Source: Epinephelus fuscoguttatus
Taxonomy: Eukaryota; Chordata; Actinopteri; Perciformes; Serranidae
Direction: 5' to 3'
Length of the DNA: 64,000 nucleotides
NCBI RefSeq assembly: GCF_011397635.1
Contig: NC_064761.1
Location: forward strand, 30,111,643-30,175,642
Below, piece by piece: positions 10,656 to 25,300 of this stretch. Position 1 is the first letter of the stretch, and each line of letters starts with the position of its first letter. Under the pieces are notes generated by a model. The model made no database searches. It saw only the letters and a program-made list of their open reading frames with translations, and was not told where the DNA came from. The position numbers and the translations under genes are program-made.

Positions 10656-13600
10656 GTGTGTTTTCCATTTTAAAATCCGCCTGCAACTCATATAAATTCT
10701 GGCGTGGCTGCAGTTGTTACATGAAATATACTGCAAATGTTCACATTAAGTACAAGAGTCTACGCTGGAACAAATGCCTCACAGAGAATCATCAGTTGTC
10801 AGGGATGATTCTCGATGGCGTCCCAACTGTAAAATGAAAACGCACTGGGTGATCTATCACTGTGATGCATCTGAAGAAGAGACCATTGAGGATAGTTACA
10901 TAAGGATTTATGTATGTAATCTATCTCAAGATAAAGGTCTTGGCTGGGGATCTACAGTACTTCCTCATTCTTGTCTTAATACAATTTACACAGAGGCGGA
11001 TGTTATGGCTTTGAAGAATGTCATTGGGGGTATTATGCATGATACACCCCATTTACTTCTACAGTATCTCCATGAGTATACATTTAAACTGTGTGCATTT
11101 CAGGCGGCCGTGTGAGACAGTGTGTATTAATGTGTGTTCACGGACTCTCTCTACTGATTAACTGCTTTAATATAGACACACTTTTTGTTTTTTTACCTTC
11201 TCTTTTCTCACTTTCCGAAAAGGTTGTCAGCCATTCTGGGATGCGGTCGCCTGCTGGCCTCATGCAGCCGTTGGGGAGACAGTCCAGAGAGCTTGTCCTG
11301 CTGTCCTCTCCCTCTTCAGAAACAACACAGGTGACTAAAAGGATCACATGGTGACAGAGGGGGTGGAGGGGGTGTTCAGGCTGACATAGCAATGAGGGCA
11401 GTGTGTCTGCCAGTTAGTCAAAAAGTTAAATTCTGGCTCTAATGAAAGTAAAGTGTGTATTTGAGATATCATTCATTTGATATTTAAGAAATGTTTTGTG
11501 AATTAGAGTCAGTGCTCAGGCTTGATTGATTGTCACAGGAGACTGAAAACAAATTAGTTTTTTTCTGTACAAGTAAATAAGCAGGTTTGGGAGTGTACGC
11601 ATTGTGAATACATACACACGTTTTACAAAATGGTGAGGACACACCATAAGAGTCTACAGCTATGCTAGTAGCCCTGTGATGCTGCACTGAGCCCGTTCAG
11701 ATCCCCCGACCATTCCTAACTTTTCTAGGATATCTAGATCTATGATTACTGTCACCTGACTCCACCCAAATGCATACACTTATTTAAGTGGATGACTATA
11801 AGCCATTCCACATCATCTGAAATGGACTGCGATAGAGCCACACCCCCTTTTTTTGACAAGCATGGCCGACCATGAGGCAAGGAGGAATCGCAAGGCACGT
11901 TTCAGTCTATTAATCATATTGTGAAAGTACATAATTTCCCTTAAAACTGTTTAAAGTAAACTTGAGATATTATATGACTTAAATATGTCAATTTATCATA
12001 TGAAAGATTTATAGCTTTTACTTGGGATTTAAAAAAATGTGCAGCCTTTGGAATGAACGGGAGATCTGATAAATAGGGAAATAAGGTTCTGATTTGACTT
12101 CCTAATGATACAGTTAGCTAATGTCTCCTATTGGCGGCTGTGGCTCAGAGGTAGAGCGGGTCGTCCACCAATCGTTCAATCCCCGGCTCCTCCAGTCTGT
12201 ATACTCAAGTTTCCTTGAGCAAGATACTAAACCCCAAATTGCTCCCAATGATGCTTCCATCAGTCTGTGAGTGTGTTAAAACTGAGTGGCAGGAGGCACC
12301 ATGTATGGTAGCCTCAGCCACCAGTGTATGAATGTGTGTATGAATGTGTGTGTGAATGGGTGAATGTGACTCGTAGTGTAAAAAGTGCTTTGAGTGGTCA
12401 GATGACTAGTAAGGCTATACAAATGCACGATAACAAATACAACCCAAAATATATATGCAATGTGTTTTGAAGCATCACTTGATATGAGTAAACTATTAAT
12501 GGAAAATAAAAAAACCCAACTCTGTTTTTCGATGAAAAAAGGTCTGTAAGACCATTTATTGACATTTTTTTACTGTTAGGTGGTTTCTCGTGTTCAGATT
12601 ATTCATCCATTGAACTGGATGGGATAAGAAATATATAATAATGTACTTAAATAAAAAAAATGTTTTAGCTAATGATTTATGAGTGGATATAGAGTAGAAA
12701 TACACCATTACACTTTTTTTTGTGTGTGTGTGTGTGTGTGTGTGTTAGGAACATATTTATATCCTGAATGGGTTAGGCACAGTGGTGCTTGAGCTAAATG
12801 CTAATGCTGCAGTCATGTCATATTGGATGGATGGTAGAGATGGGACAGATTCCCATATTAAAAGCTGACAGGTGTTCACTGTTATCTGACAGCACAGTGA
12901 GGTTGTATTGTTTTAAACACTGTGCGTTGACAAAATACAATCTATGCTTTAAATCTGGATTTACATAAGAAATAGAAAAATTTCCCCTTCTAGTGTGTCT
13001 GAGTGGTAACAGTGTTGGCGCTGCTGTCACAAAGGCAACCTGTTGTTTTCCGTTTACCTCAGAGCCAACAACTACCACAGTTTCCACAGCTACTTCAGTT
13101 GCTTCACTGTCCACCATTTCTGTCACTGGGAATGGTAAATGCACAAATCTTACACTGATACTCTTTGATAACTTGGGGTAGCTACCAATAGCTACCGGGT
13201 AAAGCAAAGGCGCTGTCCTCTCCCTGTTTTGGTTGCATAATGGTTGACTAACTTCCTGTGTGCCATAAATCAAGCCTTAATTTTCCCAGGTGATCATACC
13301 TGGTGGCAAATAGCATTGCACAGTGAAAGCGAGGCTTATAAAGAACCAATCTAAATGCAGATGGTGTCATTATCCTACAGCCATTGTTCGACATTATTTC
13401 ATGATGATAAGTTAAAACAAAAACTTGTTTTTTTTCTACTTTAATCACATTAAATGGCCAAAACACTGAATATTTTATGTATTTCTTTTGAAAAGTTTGC
13501 GAACCTTATCTGAAGACGGAGCTTTTCACGGCTGACTTTTTGGTATCTTGACCTTTAACCTCAGGTTCAGTGAGTCGAAACTGCACCAGTGGAGGTTGGT

Positions 13601-16283
13601 CCATGCCTTTCCCACCGTACCTCGTTGCCTGCAGCGTGGATGATGACATTCCTGAGGTGAGAGTCTCTGAGGCGAGGCAGATAAAGAGGTCCGGCTGGGG
13701 AACGTGAAATTGAGGGTACAGAGGGCTGGACTAGAGGGGAAACAACAGGAACAAGGTGGCAAGCAACAAAAAAGAACTAATTGAAACAGGGACAAACACA
13801 GCTTTGTTTTTTTCAACTTCAGAAGTCAACAGAGCAAACAAACTGAATTAGAAAGAGATACGTACTATGTTACAAGAGATTCTAGTGCAGCCTGTCAGAC
13901 AGTACTGAATTGATACTGAGTGAGCACACACCTATTTTTGTTTCTTTTGTGGTTTAGATTCAAGTGCCGACTGGCTCGCTGCCTCTTCAGAATAGAGAAG
14001 AAAATCTATTCAAACATAAATGTGCCTCATGTGAAAATACTTTTGAGAGGCAGTGAGTGAATCGAATGTCACCCATCAGGTAATAGCTGAAATTACCCCG
14101 TTTCACAAAGAGAGGATGGCGCTTAATCGTACCGAGCAGCGTTTTTGGAGGATAATTAGGAGAAAAATAGTTCAGGTGCTGTCTTTCTTCTTTAGTTAAA
14201 AAAAAAAAAACATTTTAAGTCATCCAATAGCAGAGGTGGAAAGTCACTAATTACAAGTTTGGATTAAGTAGCTTTTTGGTGCACTTTATAGAGCTGATTA
14301 TAGTCTGCTTGGTCCAGTCATAATGCCATTAGACTCAGCTACAAAATCTGGAAGAGGCTTTCTTGCAGTCATCTCTTCAGTACAGTTAAGTCCTGGTTTT
14401 GTCTGCAATTTGGTCTCATTTTGAGACATTACATTCATTCTGAGGCCTGACAGCATTTATGAAAGGCCTTGATATTGGACTATAATGTCCTTTTATACAA
14501 AATCTTCTTTCTCATCTTGCTTTCAGACAGAGCAGTCGTACTTTGCCACAGTGAAGCTGATCTACACCGTCGGCTACAGCATCTCTCTCGTGGTGCTGGT
14601 TGTTGCTGTGTTGATCCTGTTGCTCTTCAGGTAAGAACATGAAAAGAAGTTGTGTTTTTTTCAGTCACCAGTGTGTTTTGGTAAACTCAAGGTTGTTGAA
14701 TTTACCACAGGGAGCCAGGCAACAGTGATCACAATATTGTTGTACTGTAAACAAGACACTCTTTGTCCTGAGTCTAATAAAGCTCCTTTAATAATGTCTG
14801 GCACTCACCACTTTGGGGCCTTTCCCAACATTTTGGGAAATATGCTTGCTTGAGTTAGAAGAGAAGTTTGACACCACTCACATGTCTCTACGTTAAATAT
14901 GAAGGAAGAGCCAGCAGGTGATTAGCTTAGCTTAGCATTAGACTGATCAAAGATAAAGGCTGATAAAGACTGAGATGGAGGAAGTAGCAAGCGTGGCATT
15001 GCCCAAAGCACAAAAAGTCTGTCAGCCAACGCCTCTGAATTTTTACTAATGTTGTGTTCACACCAAACACAATTTTCGCATTGCATTACTCAAGCAAGCA
15101 TGAGGACTAACATATTTTGTTTTGACTCGTATCATACACACTAATAACTCGCATCATATGCCCGTGAAATCGCTGACTCGCTGATTGAACTTCTAGTGGC
15201 ACATCCTCGCTGTTATATGTCCCTGGAAGATCTCAGTGCTGATTGGGTATCGCGGCACGAATTGGTCAAGCTCAGATTTTTCAACTCTGGCAAATAAGCA
15301 TATGACGCAAAATTGTGCAATCCTCACCACTAGATGTCACTAAATCCTTCAAAATCTTACACACGGTTCCTTTAAGTTCTTGTCCAATACCTTGCAGGCT
15401 AATCTTGTTGGCTCTAACTTCATATCTAGCATACAACTAAAAGAGAGATATCTATCTTCTTTTCTAACTCTTGCCAAGACAGCAAATGAGCATGTTTCCC
15501 AAAATTCCGCACTTTTTTTTGAAAGAGGAGGAATGCTCATGTAAAAAGCCATTTTAGACCCACTGACTGTGAAACTGAGTAAAAACCAAATATAGCTGTG
15601 ATGAAATCGGTTGTGATGGTGTTATAATGCGAAAAAAATAACCATTATTTCCCTCTCGTAATCCCTTACGTGCTTCTCGTTTTTCTGTGTCGTACCTCTC
15701 AGCTGCAATATTTTTCATCTTGGCTTTCGTCCCTCATTGACACGGACCTAACAGGTGCTACAGTCCACTCATAGTCTACTTAGCAACTGACTGACACCAT
15801 GTCAAGGGTCTCCTCATACAGTATATGCTACTCAGCTCTGTAGTACACTGGATTAAAAGAAGTAGGAGCGTGTCCAAACACAAAAGCTCTTGATTAATGG
15901 TTTCTTTTTTTCTTTGCAGCTGGCAACAGTACTATAACTTTAATCTCTCTTTAATTGTCATACGTTGTTTTTGTTTCTTATACTGTACATTTTACATACA
16001 TTATGTTATTGCAGACCTTAGGTATTTATTTTTATTTTTTTTTTTGGTCACATTTTTTTTTTGCCCTAAACTGACATCATACTGTGTCAACTGCCTATTT
16101 AAAACCATGGATACCAAGGCATTATACCTGTTAAGACAATGTGGTGTAACAGTGTGTTGTAAAGCAGAACTTATTTTTACCATCTGGCTGAGTTGTACTA
16201 GCTGTGATATAATTTTTTTTTTTAAAGATATTTTTTGGGCATTTTTAAGCCTTTAATTGATAGGACAGATGAGTGTGAAGGGG

Positions 16284-16321
<38 letters not shown>

Positions 16322-19300
16322 ATGACCTGCAGCAAAGGGCCACAGGCTGGAGTCGAACCCGGGCCGCTGTGGCAACAGCCTTGTACATGTGGCGCCTGCT
16401 CTACCACTATGCCACCGACGCCCCACTGTGATATAATTTTTTTCTGGTGTGTTTTGATGGATTTTTCAACAGGAGGCTCCGTTGTGCCAGGAACTTCATT
16501 CACATCCAGCTCTTCATCACATTTATCCTGAAAGCTGTGGCAGTTTTCATTAAGGATGCAACTCTCTTCTCCAGTGATGACACCAACCACTGCACCCTTT
16601 CCACGGTAAGATAATGACATTGAGGATAAGAGCTTCTTGGTTGTATTAACAAATCCCCGTGGACAGATTTCCCATCGCTCCTGTCGCATAACGACTGTGT
16701 GCCTCCTCTCTCATACTAATCACCCCTCACAGCTCACTCCTTCTTTTCCTTCTTGTGTTTTTTTCTACCCAGTTTGCCTGTAAGGCCGCTGTAGTCTTCT
16801 GTCACTACTGTATAATGTCCAATTTTTTCTGGCTCCTGGTGGAGGCGCTCTACCTCAATTCCCTGCTGCTCTCGTCCTTTTATCACAGCCGTCGGTGCCT
16901 CTGGGGCTTCAGCCTGCTGGGATGGGGTGAGAGACCTAGACATGCAATTTCCTTGAAGGTCGATATGCTGAGCTGCAGCGTTAGGCTCCAATATGAGATA
17001 TTATATATATAAATACAGAATCCTATATGATATTTGCTCTCACAAAGAGACTAAATTAAGAATTCCAGTATGTTTTTTCTATGGCCTCGGAAAGTTCAAT
17101 CAATATTTGTGAACATGAGCTACGCTCTCCCGAAGCCAGAAACCAGAGAAGTAAGTCTCAAACTTATAATGTCATGGGGTATAAAGTCTGGAGATGCGCC
17201 TCAGACAATGGGAGCCTGATTTTGTGGACCCACAGAAAACATGTTTCCTTTTTTAAATGCAAATGAGCGTTATTATACTGTAGTGTTTTCTGAAACAGAA
17301 AATGTCCCCATAGACTCGCAACATTTCCCTGGGTGCTGTCAGTGTCATCCATGACATCTTTCTCAATTCATTGTCTTTGGAGCTGTCTCCAGACTTTATA
17401 CCATGTTACATCACAAACTTGAGTTTAAGCACTCTAGTTTTTGGATTTGGGAGGGAATTGGTAATGCTTACTAATATTTTTTGATCTCAGACAATAGGAA
17501 TAACATGTATGAATTCTGAAAATTAAACATGTAGGTTATAGATGCAGGTATTAAAAAAAAATGAGTATACTTCTCATCTGTGTGTTATATGTGTGTTGCC
17601 TTAAGGTGACTTAAACCTAAAAATTTGAGGAGGAAAAAAGCAACAAGCCTAAATCAGCAAATATAACAGTTATCAATTTAAATTGCCTGAAAATTTTGTG
17701 AGTGCACTCAAGCCCACATTGGTTTGTGTTGGCTGAGGCACTGCCATTTATTCTGTTTATGCAGCCGGTGCATTATGTGCAGAATAAGTTTCTGCTTTTT
17801 TGATGTCAGAAAATAGATGTGCTTTTTCTTAATATACCTATAATTTGATGCTGTAGACTGTTATTCTTCTTGGAGTGCAGAAATAGTCACGCTGTGTGAT
17901 TGGCACTTTCCAGTATATGACTTGCATTTGGTTTGGAAAGGAACTATTCACTATGTGTGCAGTTTTTTTTTTCATATAACAGGTTTCTTATCAATCTACA
18001 CATGAGTGTATTGAATTAAATGAGGGTCATCAACCCCAGCAGTTCAGTTTAGAGAGTATTATAGATCCAGGATGAAACTGACACAAGGACTGGACTTAAA
18101 TTATAAGACATAGTTGTTTTGAATTACCGTTGGGAAGAATGAGCATGTAAGAGTCTGTGCATTCTTGATTTAAAGCTCTGCTTTCACTGTCCACTTTTCT
18201 CTTTTTAGAACAAGCTATATAAAATTACTTTTTACTGATTCACTTGTTTCTCTGACAGTTGTCTCTGGTCTCTGGCTGCTGGGTGTGTACCTTACACTGT
18301 CGCAATGCTTAATCGGAATTCACAGATTTGATTGGTTTAATTGCATTATGTGAGATGATTTACAACACATGCAGTTGGTGTGTGAGCCTGCTTTCACACC
18401 TGCCCTGTTTGGTTCAGTTCAATTTAACTCAAGTTTATTTGCCCACTGAGTGCGGTTCATTTGGGCAGGTGTGAACACAGTGATCTCACTCGAGCACGCA
18501 CGAAAACAACTGGACTGAGACCTTCTTGAAGAGGTGGTCTCAGTCTGGTTACAAACGAACTCTGGTGCGGTTCGTTTGTGGTGAGAACGTGTTCTGACCT
18601 CAATCCGAACCAACTGCAGTCACATGACACATTGTTTGGGTTAAACATGAGCATGTTCCAGTCCTGGAGGATTATTAATGTGCGCCTCCTCCTGTACTGC
18701 CTTAATATGCACATTCAGCACATCCAATGCATCAAAACATTGTTTTCTAGTTGGAGCCGCGCCTCGTTTTCAAACTGTATGGTTTGACTAAAATGAACAA
18801 TGACAGCAATATAGTCCACGATGAGCAGCGCTAAAATCAACCTGCGTAGTTGTCCCTCCATTGTGACATTAGAAAGTGTCACATTTATCTTGCAAGTGTA
18901 CTCTTCTTCAACAGGACTTTTCCCGCACGGAAATTCTGACCAATCAAGAGCAGCTTTCTCACACAAGGCATCCGGTCCGCTTGTAAATGCTGCCGTGAGA
19001 ACACGAACCAACTCTAGGTCATTATGAAACTTTGTAAAAAAAATTAGTCCCTGATTCAGACCAAAGCAAGACAACTCCAGATCTGAAAGCACCCTGAGTT
19101 TCCTGGGCTGCTAAGCCAGGGCCATAAAGGCTAAAAATGCTGCACTGGTAAAAATATAATAATCCTCAATAATTTAGTGGTAATAAGTTCAGGTCTGGGT
19201 TCGGATAGGACAGTGTCAGGCTCCAGGCCTGGACTGCAGTTCGCTTATTAGTGACCTTGGGAGGGATGGAGAGGAATGGCAGGTTAACAAGGAGGACACA

Positions 19301-22300
19301 TTTTGGACATTTTGCAAACAAGAGAAATGACTTCCCCCCTCGTCCCTCTGTCAAATTGCTCACTGATCATCCCTCTGTGTTATAAAAGTCAGATCAGCAG
19401 CGTTACACTTTCAAAGTTTGAAATCTTGACATTTACTTTATGTCTCCACAGGGTCACTCACCAGAGAATTTGGAAGTTTGACCTTTAATTATTTCCAAAT
19501 GGCATGTATTTTTAGCTTCCAACCATAGGGCCAAAATATTTCACATCTACCCCTCTCATCTGCATCATGCCACAGGGCCTAAGATGACTGACTTCAACCC
19601 TACTGAGCTGAACAGAGAGATATTTATTGCAGTTCTGTGATTCAAAGAGATTCACAGTTGTCTTTAGGGACAACAAGAAGCAGACAGACTGCCATCGGCC
19701 AACATCTCCAACTTATTATTTTAATACAGCCAGAAACTCTCCTGGCTCAGTGGCATCATCTGTAATTACCAAACAAACTGAATTAAAGTTTACATCCCTG
19801 TGGCAGTCGCTGCTAATACATTTGATTATGTCTGTGGGTTGATAGTTTCTGCCACTTAACTTGCCACAGGTACAATGAGGAATTTGTCCCAGTAGTGATA
19901 AGGCAGGAAATTGATGAGAACATACTGTAGACGTGTTGTGCATAAAGGCTCTTGAATATTCAATTTACTTTGAGTTCTCGCTGAACTGATGAACACAGAT
20001 ATTAGAAAAGTAATCTGCCAACAGTCTAATTATGATTCAGCCAACTCAGTGTGTATTGATTATGTCTTTCTGCCCTTCAACAGGTGTACCTGTGCTCTTC
20101 ATCATGCTGTGGATTGGATCCAGGCTGTATTTTGAGGACACAGAGTTTGTATAAACATCTAACACTTCCATCACCACTAGGACAGTTATATCTTATATAT
20201 ATTTACAGCAAATTTCAATGGACAAAATGACCAAAGATGCATAAAGCATTTTCCTTAAATTGAATGATTTTAACCCTGACTTTTAAACCTATTAAGGGGA
20301 GTCACTACAGATGTAAAGGGCAGAACTTTTAAGTAATATATAATGAAACTTCTGTAGTTGATTACTTACATTAAGACAATTACTTTTTTGTACAAATTAT
20401 AAGTTTTCTGAAATGTTTTGTTTATATATACAAATGAGGAATTGTCTAATTAAATAAGCAACTATTTGCATATATTTCCTGAACAGAAATTTTAACATTG
20501 GATGAAGCCAGATTTAAAATTCTTGTTTCATTTTGTTGAAAGGACACTCTCAGCAAAAATCTGTGATGAAGGTGTTGTTAGGTTTAGGCACAGAAACTAC
20601 TTGGGCATAGGAAAAAAGGATGTTTTTACTTGAAGCACCCATGTTTGGTGGCACAAAACCTGATTGAAAACCAATGATGGGTTGGTGCAAAACACCTAGG
20701 TTTGAAGGCTCAAACACCGCTGGGAAATGACACAGTTTGCTACTAAAAACAGCCAGGTTCAGTTCAACAAACACTAGAAAACACCATGAAGGGTTGCCAG
20801 AAAATAACTAGTGTTGTTGTTTGTTGGTCTCCAACAGTGGTCTGCAGCTTGGCAGGCATCTCACTTAGGTGTCCTGCCAGCCACCTTCTCCCCACCACCA
20901 GATGACAAATTCAGTTCATTTATCGCGTCACCTTAGAAAAGTTGCTATGACACGTGGAACCAATTAAGCATATTCATGGCTTGCACAAACATACAATGCC
21001 AACATTTCCCTCCAGCAACTTGGCTTGTATGCATCAGATTACAAATGATATAGGAGCAAACCCCTCTGTAAGAACCTTCAGAATACAGATCCAGCATAAA
21101 ACTGGAAATGCGGTGTAAGTAAACACTACAGAAGTGGGGATTTATAGCTCAAAGTAAAATGACAAAAACAGGGGCGTCGGTGGCTTAGTGGTAGAGCAGG
21201 CACTCCATGTACAAGGCTGTTGCCGCAGCGGCCCGGGTTCGAGTCCAGCCTGTGGCCCTTTGCTGCATGTCTCTTCCTCTCTCTCTCTCTTCCCCCTCAC
21301 ACCTCACTGTCCTGTCAATTCAAGGCAAAAAAATATCTTAAAAAGACAAAAACAAAACCTCATTGTGAGCAAAAAGGGGCCTTTAAAGATAGGTCATGTA
21401 AAATTTCCCCCCAAAAAGACAATAAAGTCAAATAGGGTTATTTTTTTGGTTTACACATTTTCTTTAAAGATATTTTTTTGGCCATTTTGCCTTTATTGGA
21501 CAGGACAGGTAAGTGTGAAGGGGGAGAGAGAGAGAGGGGGGATGATATGCAGCAAAGGACCACAGGCTGGATTTGAACTCGGGCCGCTGCGGCAACAGCC
21601 TTGTACATGGGGTGCCTGCTCTGCCACTAAGCCACCAGTGACCCAGTTTACACATTTTCTAAAATGTTATGTTTTAATATGGAAATAAGCATTTATTTTT
21701 ATGTATTTACTTATTCAACCCATATTTAACCAGGAGATCAACAATCTCTTTTACAAAGGAGACAACAGCACATAAGAAGTCACAGCCAAACAACCACAGA
21801 TATACAGTAACATGTAGGACACCTACGCACAATGACAAGACCCAGCTGACTCATTCTTGCACTTATGAGAGCTTTAAAGTCAGGCGGAGAAACTAGTTCA
21901 TGTTGAAGGTTATTTCAAGTAAGAAAAGCAGAGCACATAACAGCTTTCTCTCCCACCTCCGTCAATTCATTAGGAACAGACAACAACATTAAGTCCTGAG
22001 ATTTCAGACTGTAGGTACAGTCAGAGCTCTGTTCAATCAAAGTACAAATGTAAGAGGGGAGTTTACCCGGTATAGCTTTGTAAATGAACAAATGCCAGTG
22101 ACTTAGCCTACAAAATGTTAATGATGGCCAACCAGCCTTGGAATAAAGCCTACAGTGATGAGTGAGGGCTTTACAGTTTGTAACAAATCTCAGTGCACTA
22201 TGATATGCAGCATCTAATATGTAAATGACATGCAGATGCATTCATGTACAACAAAGCACCATAATCCAGAACCAGTAAAAATGACGTTATAGAAGCAAAC

Positions 22301-25300
22301 ACCCCAAAATTTAAAAATCGACCAGTACACTTTTTCACCTGCAGTGTCTCCTAAACAAATTCGTACACTCACTCACTTTGTGCTCATTACTATTTGATGC
22401 TGTTGATGAGTTGATTGTTATTCTATGGTCAGTTGAAGTCATTGTACATCACATCTTAAAGGAGCCTCTGATGGACTGAAGTGTGCAGTTTCAAAATGTC
22501 TTCCTGTGTAGATGTTGGGACATCAACGAGGACTCGCCCTATTGGTGGATCATCAAGGGACCTATTGTTGTGTCCATAGCGGTAAATGCTCTCATTGTAC
22601 AGAAGATAACAATGACTGCCTGACAGATTACAGATTGTTATGCAGATGATTTGTTTACTTTTTTTGGAGATGGTTTCTCAAAACAACATCTTTTGTGCCC
22701 GTTAGAATAGAGTATCAAAAACTGCCCTCACACCAGTTCTAGCCAATTACACACTTGGCCACCCATATTGTTGCTCCGACATTCAATAATCACCTTGTTA
22801 TAAGAGGTGTTTAGCCCAGTGCCCGTCAAGACTTCATCCTATTAAGGTTTAATTTCTCATTCTTGCTTTTCCAATCAACAGGTCAACTTCATTCTCCTCA
22901 TGAACATCATTAGAATTCTGATACAGAAGCTGAATCCCCGGCTGATCCACTTCAATAACTCCTCTCAGTACAGGTAATGCTGTGGCTGCAGTGCGAGTGG
23001 CTGAACTCAGCACTGCTACAGTATCTCTGACTTTAATCATTACGGCATTTATTGCTTTCATCAAATTCAGCTTTCATCTTTTCCTCGCACAATTTTGGAT
23101 TTTCAAAGTTGTGTCTGTGACTTGTTTATCTTCAACTGTTGAGCTCTTTAAGTCTGATGGACACATTTTCAAAAACTTTTTTCACTCTCTTTGATACTTC
23201 TACAGTCTGATAAGTAGATACTTTGATGTAGGCAAAGATAGCATGAAAACTGTTGATACACCACAGCCGGCGATGTATAATTCATTCAGTCACTTCTAAA
23301 CTTCAGAATAGTCAGTCTGGCCACGTCTACCTCTCCAGAATTAGACTTTGTAATTGAAACAGGCTCACTAATTGGCTGAAAGTGTTCAGAGACATCATGC
23401 ATATCTGGATCTTATAAAAGACATACCGCAAGTCAAGGGATGCTTGACTTACTTGCACCAGGTAGATCGATCCACACATTAAAAAACACTACCTCTGCAC
23501 TCAGACTCTATCATCCTCCCTTTGAGACACGCACCTGCTGCTACCTCTCCCTCATGTTAAAAAAAAAAGTTGTTTACAGACTGACACACACAAGCAAGCA
23601 TCCTCTTGATTGGCATCGGATGATTAGCATGCCTGCATGCGTGATGCCATCCGGAGCAGCATTCAGATTAGACACTGCACTTAATGGCTCCCCGAGGTAG
23701 CTTCACCCTCTGCATCTTGTTTCTTTCCTTCTGTGCAACAGACGCCTGACGAAGTCCACCCTCCTCCTCATCCCTTTGTTTGGCACTCACTACATGGTCT
23801 TCAATTTTCTGCCCGACTACTTCAATGTTAGCCTGCGCTTCTGTATCGAGCTCTGCATTGGATCCTTCCAGGTACAAACACACACGTGTATAAACACCCA
23901 ATATTCTGACAGTGATATATATTGTGCATGCTCAACACACACACACACACACTCCAACCCATACCCAGAATGGTAGCTCTTTAGAGGAGCTTATCTTGTC
24001 ATAAACCTTTGTTGTTTGTCAGATCAGTGAGCATGGGAGTGCACTCTATCTATCAGTGATGATGGGACTGTAATTAGTTTTTGCATGTATTTAATCATAA
24101 AACAATGTATTGGACGAAGTGAAAATTTGACCTGATGATGGCACTATAGGAAAAGTCAGGGGATCACCACACAGTGACAGTAAGTTCTGGAACTGAATAA
24201 AACACAGGCATCACAGCGTCTGCAGTGATGCGGGTGCTGGGTCGGACCATCATGGTGAAGAGAGAGCTGAGCCAGAAGGTAAGGCTTTTGATTTACTGGT
24301 CCAGCTATGTCCCAACCCTCACCTATGGTCATGAGCTCTGGGTAATGACCGAAAAAATGAGGTTGTGGATACAAGCGGCTAAAATGTGTTTCCTCAGAAG
24401 GGTGGCTGGGCTCAGCCTTAGAGATAGGGTAGGGAGCTCGGACATCCGGAGGGAGCTTGGAGTAGAACTGCTGCTCCTGTGCATCAAAAGGGGTCAGTTG
24501 AGGTTGTTCAGGCATCTGATCGGGATCCTCCTGGGTGCCTTCCGTTGGAGGTGTCCTGCACTGGTAGAGGACAGACCCAGAACACACTGAAGGGATTACA
24601 CATCTCATATGGCCTGGGAATGCCTCAGGGTCCCCAGGAAGAGCTGAAAAGCATAGCTGGGGAGAGGGATGTCTGGAATGCTTTGCCCGGCCTGCTGCCC
24701 CCACGACCTGACTGTGGATAAGGGGTTGAAAATGGATGGATGGATGGATTTAGCATTTTATGTGTTTTTCAATGACAATCTTCAGATTTTTTTTTTCTTC
24801 GTGTAACTCTTGAAGAACTTTGGGCCAAGAGGAGTCATTCAGAGTCAGAAGATTGTCATTGAAAAACACTTCAGAAGACAAAAAAATCAAAACAAAGGCA
24901 TTTTTAATGCCTGTGCTTTATTTTTCAGTGGAACTTAATTCAGTGTCAGTGTTTCCCTTTTCAATGCCAAACTTTATTTTCAATGCCAAAACTTACTGTC
25001 ATTGATCTAGCTGCTTAGAAAAGCAGTATGAAAAGAAACTGATTAGTACAAAAAGGCTCTGCAGTGCTGTGTTGCTGGGAGTGTTTGCATCAACTGTAGA
25101 CATGCAATTACAGAAAAGTCAAAATTGGCTTCCTCCACTTCATGCCATGGCACAGGCTAGTTTGCCGGCCAGCTCTTTAAAATGGATTCTGCTACTGCCT
25201 GCCTTCCTGTTGAGAATTTAAATTAATTCAGTACGAAGTGTTTCAATAGCCATAACAACTCAGAAAGAGGTGAAAGTAGGAAGTTTAATTAGGTTTGTGT

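Larger units (their letters stand above)
11870..12790. repeat. Old dispersed repeat, copy A (split by a SINE)
   Basis: Parts on both sides of the SINE match 41860-42555 in the same order: GAGGCAAGGAGGAA, the GTTTAAAGTAAAC region, AATAGGGAAAT, then CAAAATATAT, AAAAAAGGTC and TTAGGTGGTT. Identity is moderate, so it is old. Class unknown; probably a DNA transposon. Confidence 0.65.

Noticed and set aside
12134..12190. Possible tRNA gene
   Set aside because: A and B box-like sequences are present, but the sequence does not close into a tRNA cloverleaf and continues into a SINE body.
15897..16256. 119-residue hydrophobic frame
   Set aside because: It is T-rich intron sequence of ghrhr running into a SINE; the Phe/Leu content reflects base composition.
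21171..21688. 166-residue and other frames
   Set aside because: They translate SINE sequence, and the same peptide motifs recur in the other SINE copies.
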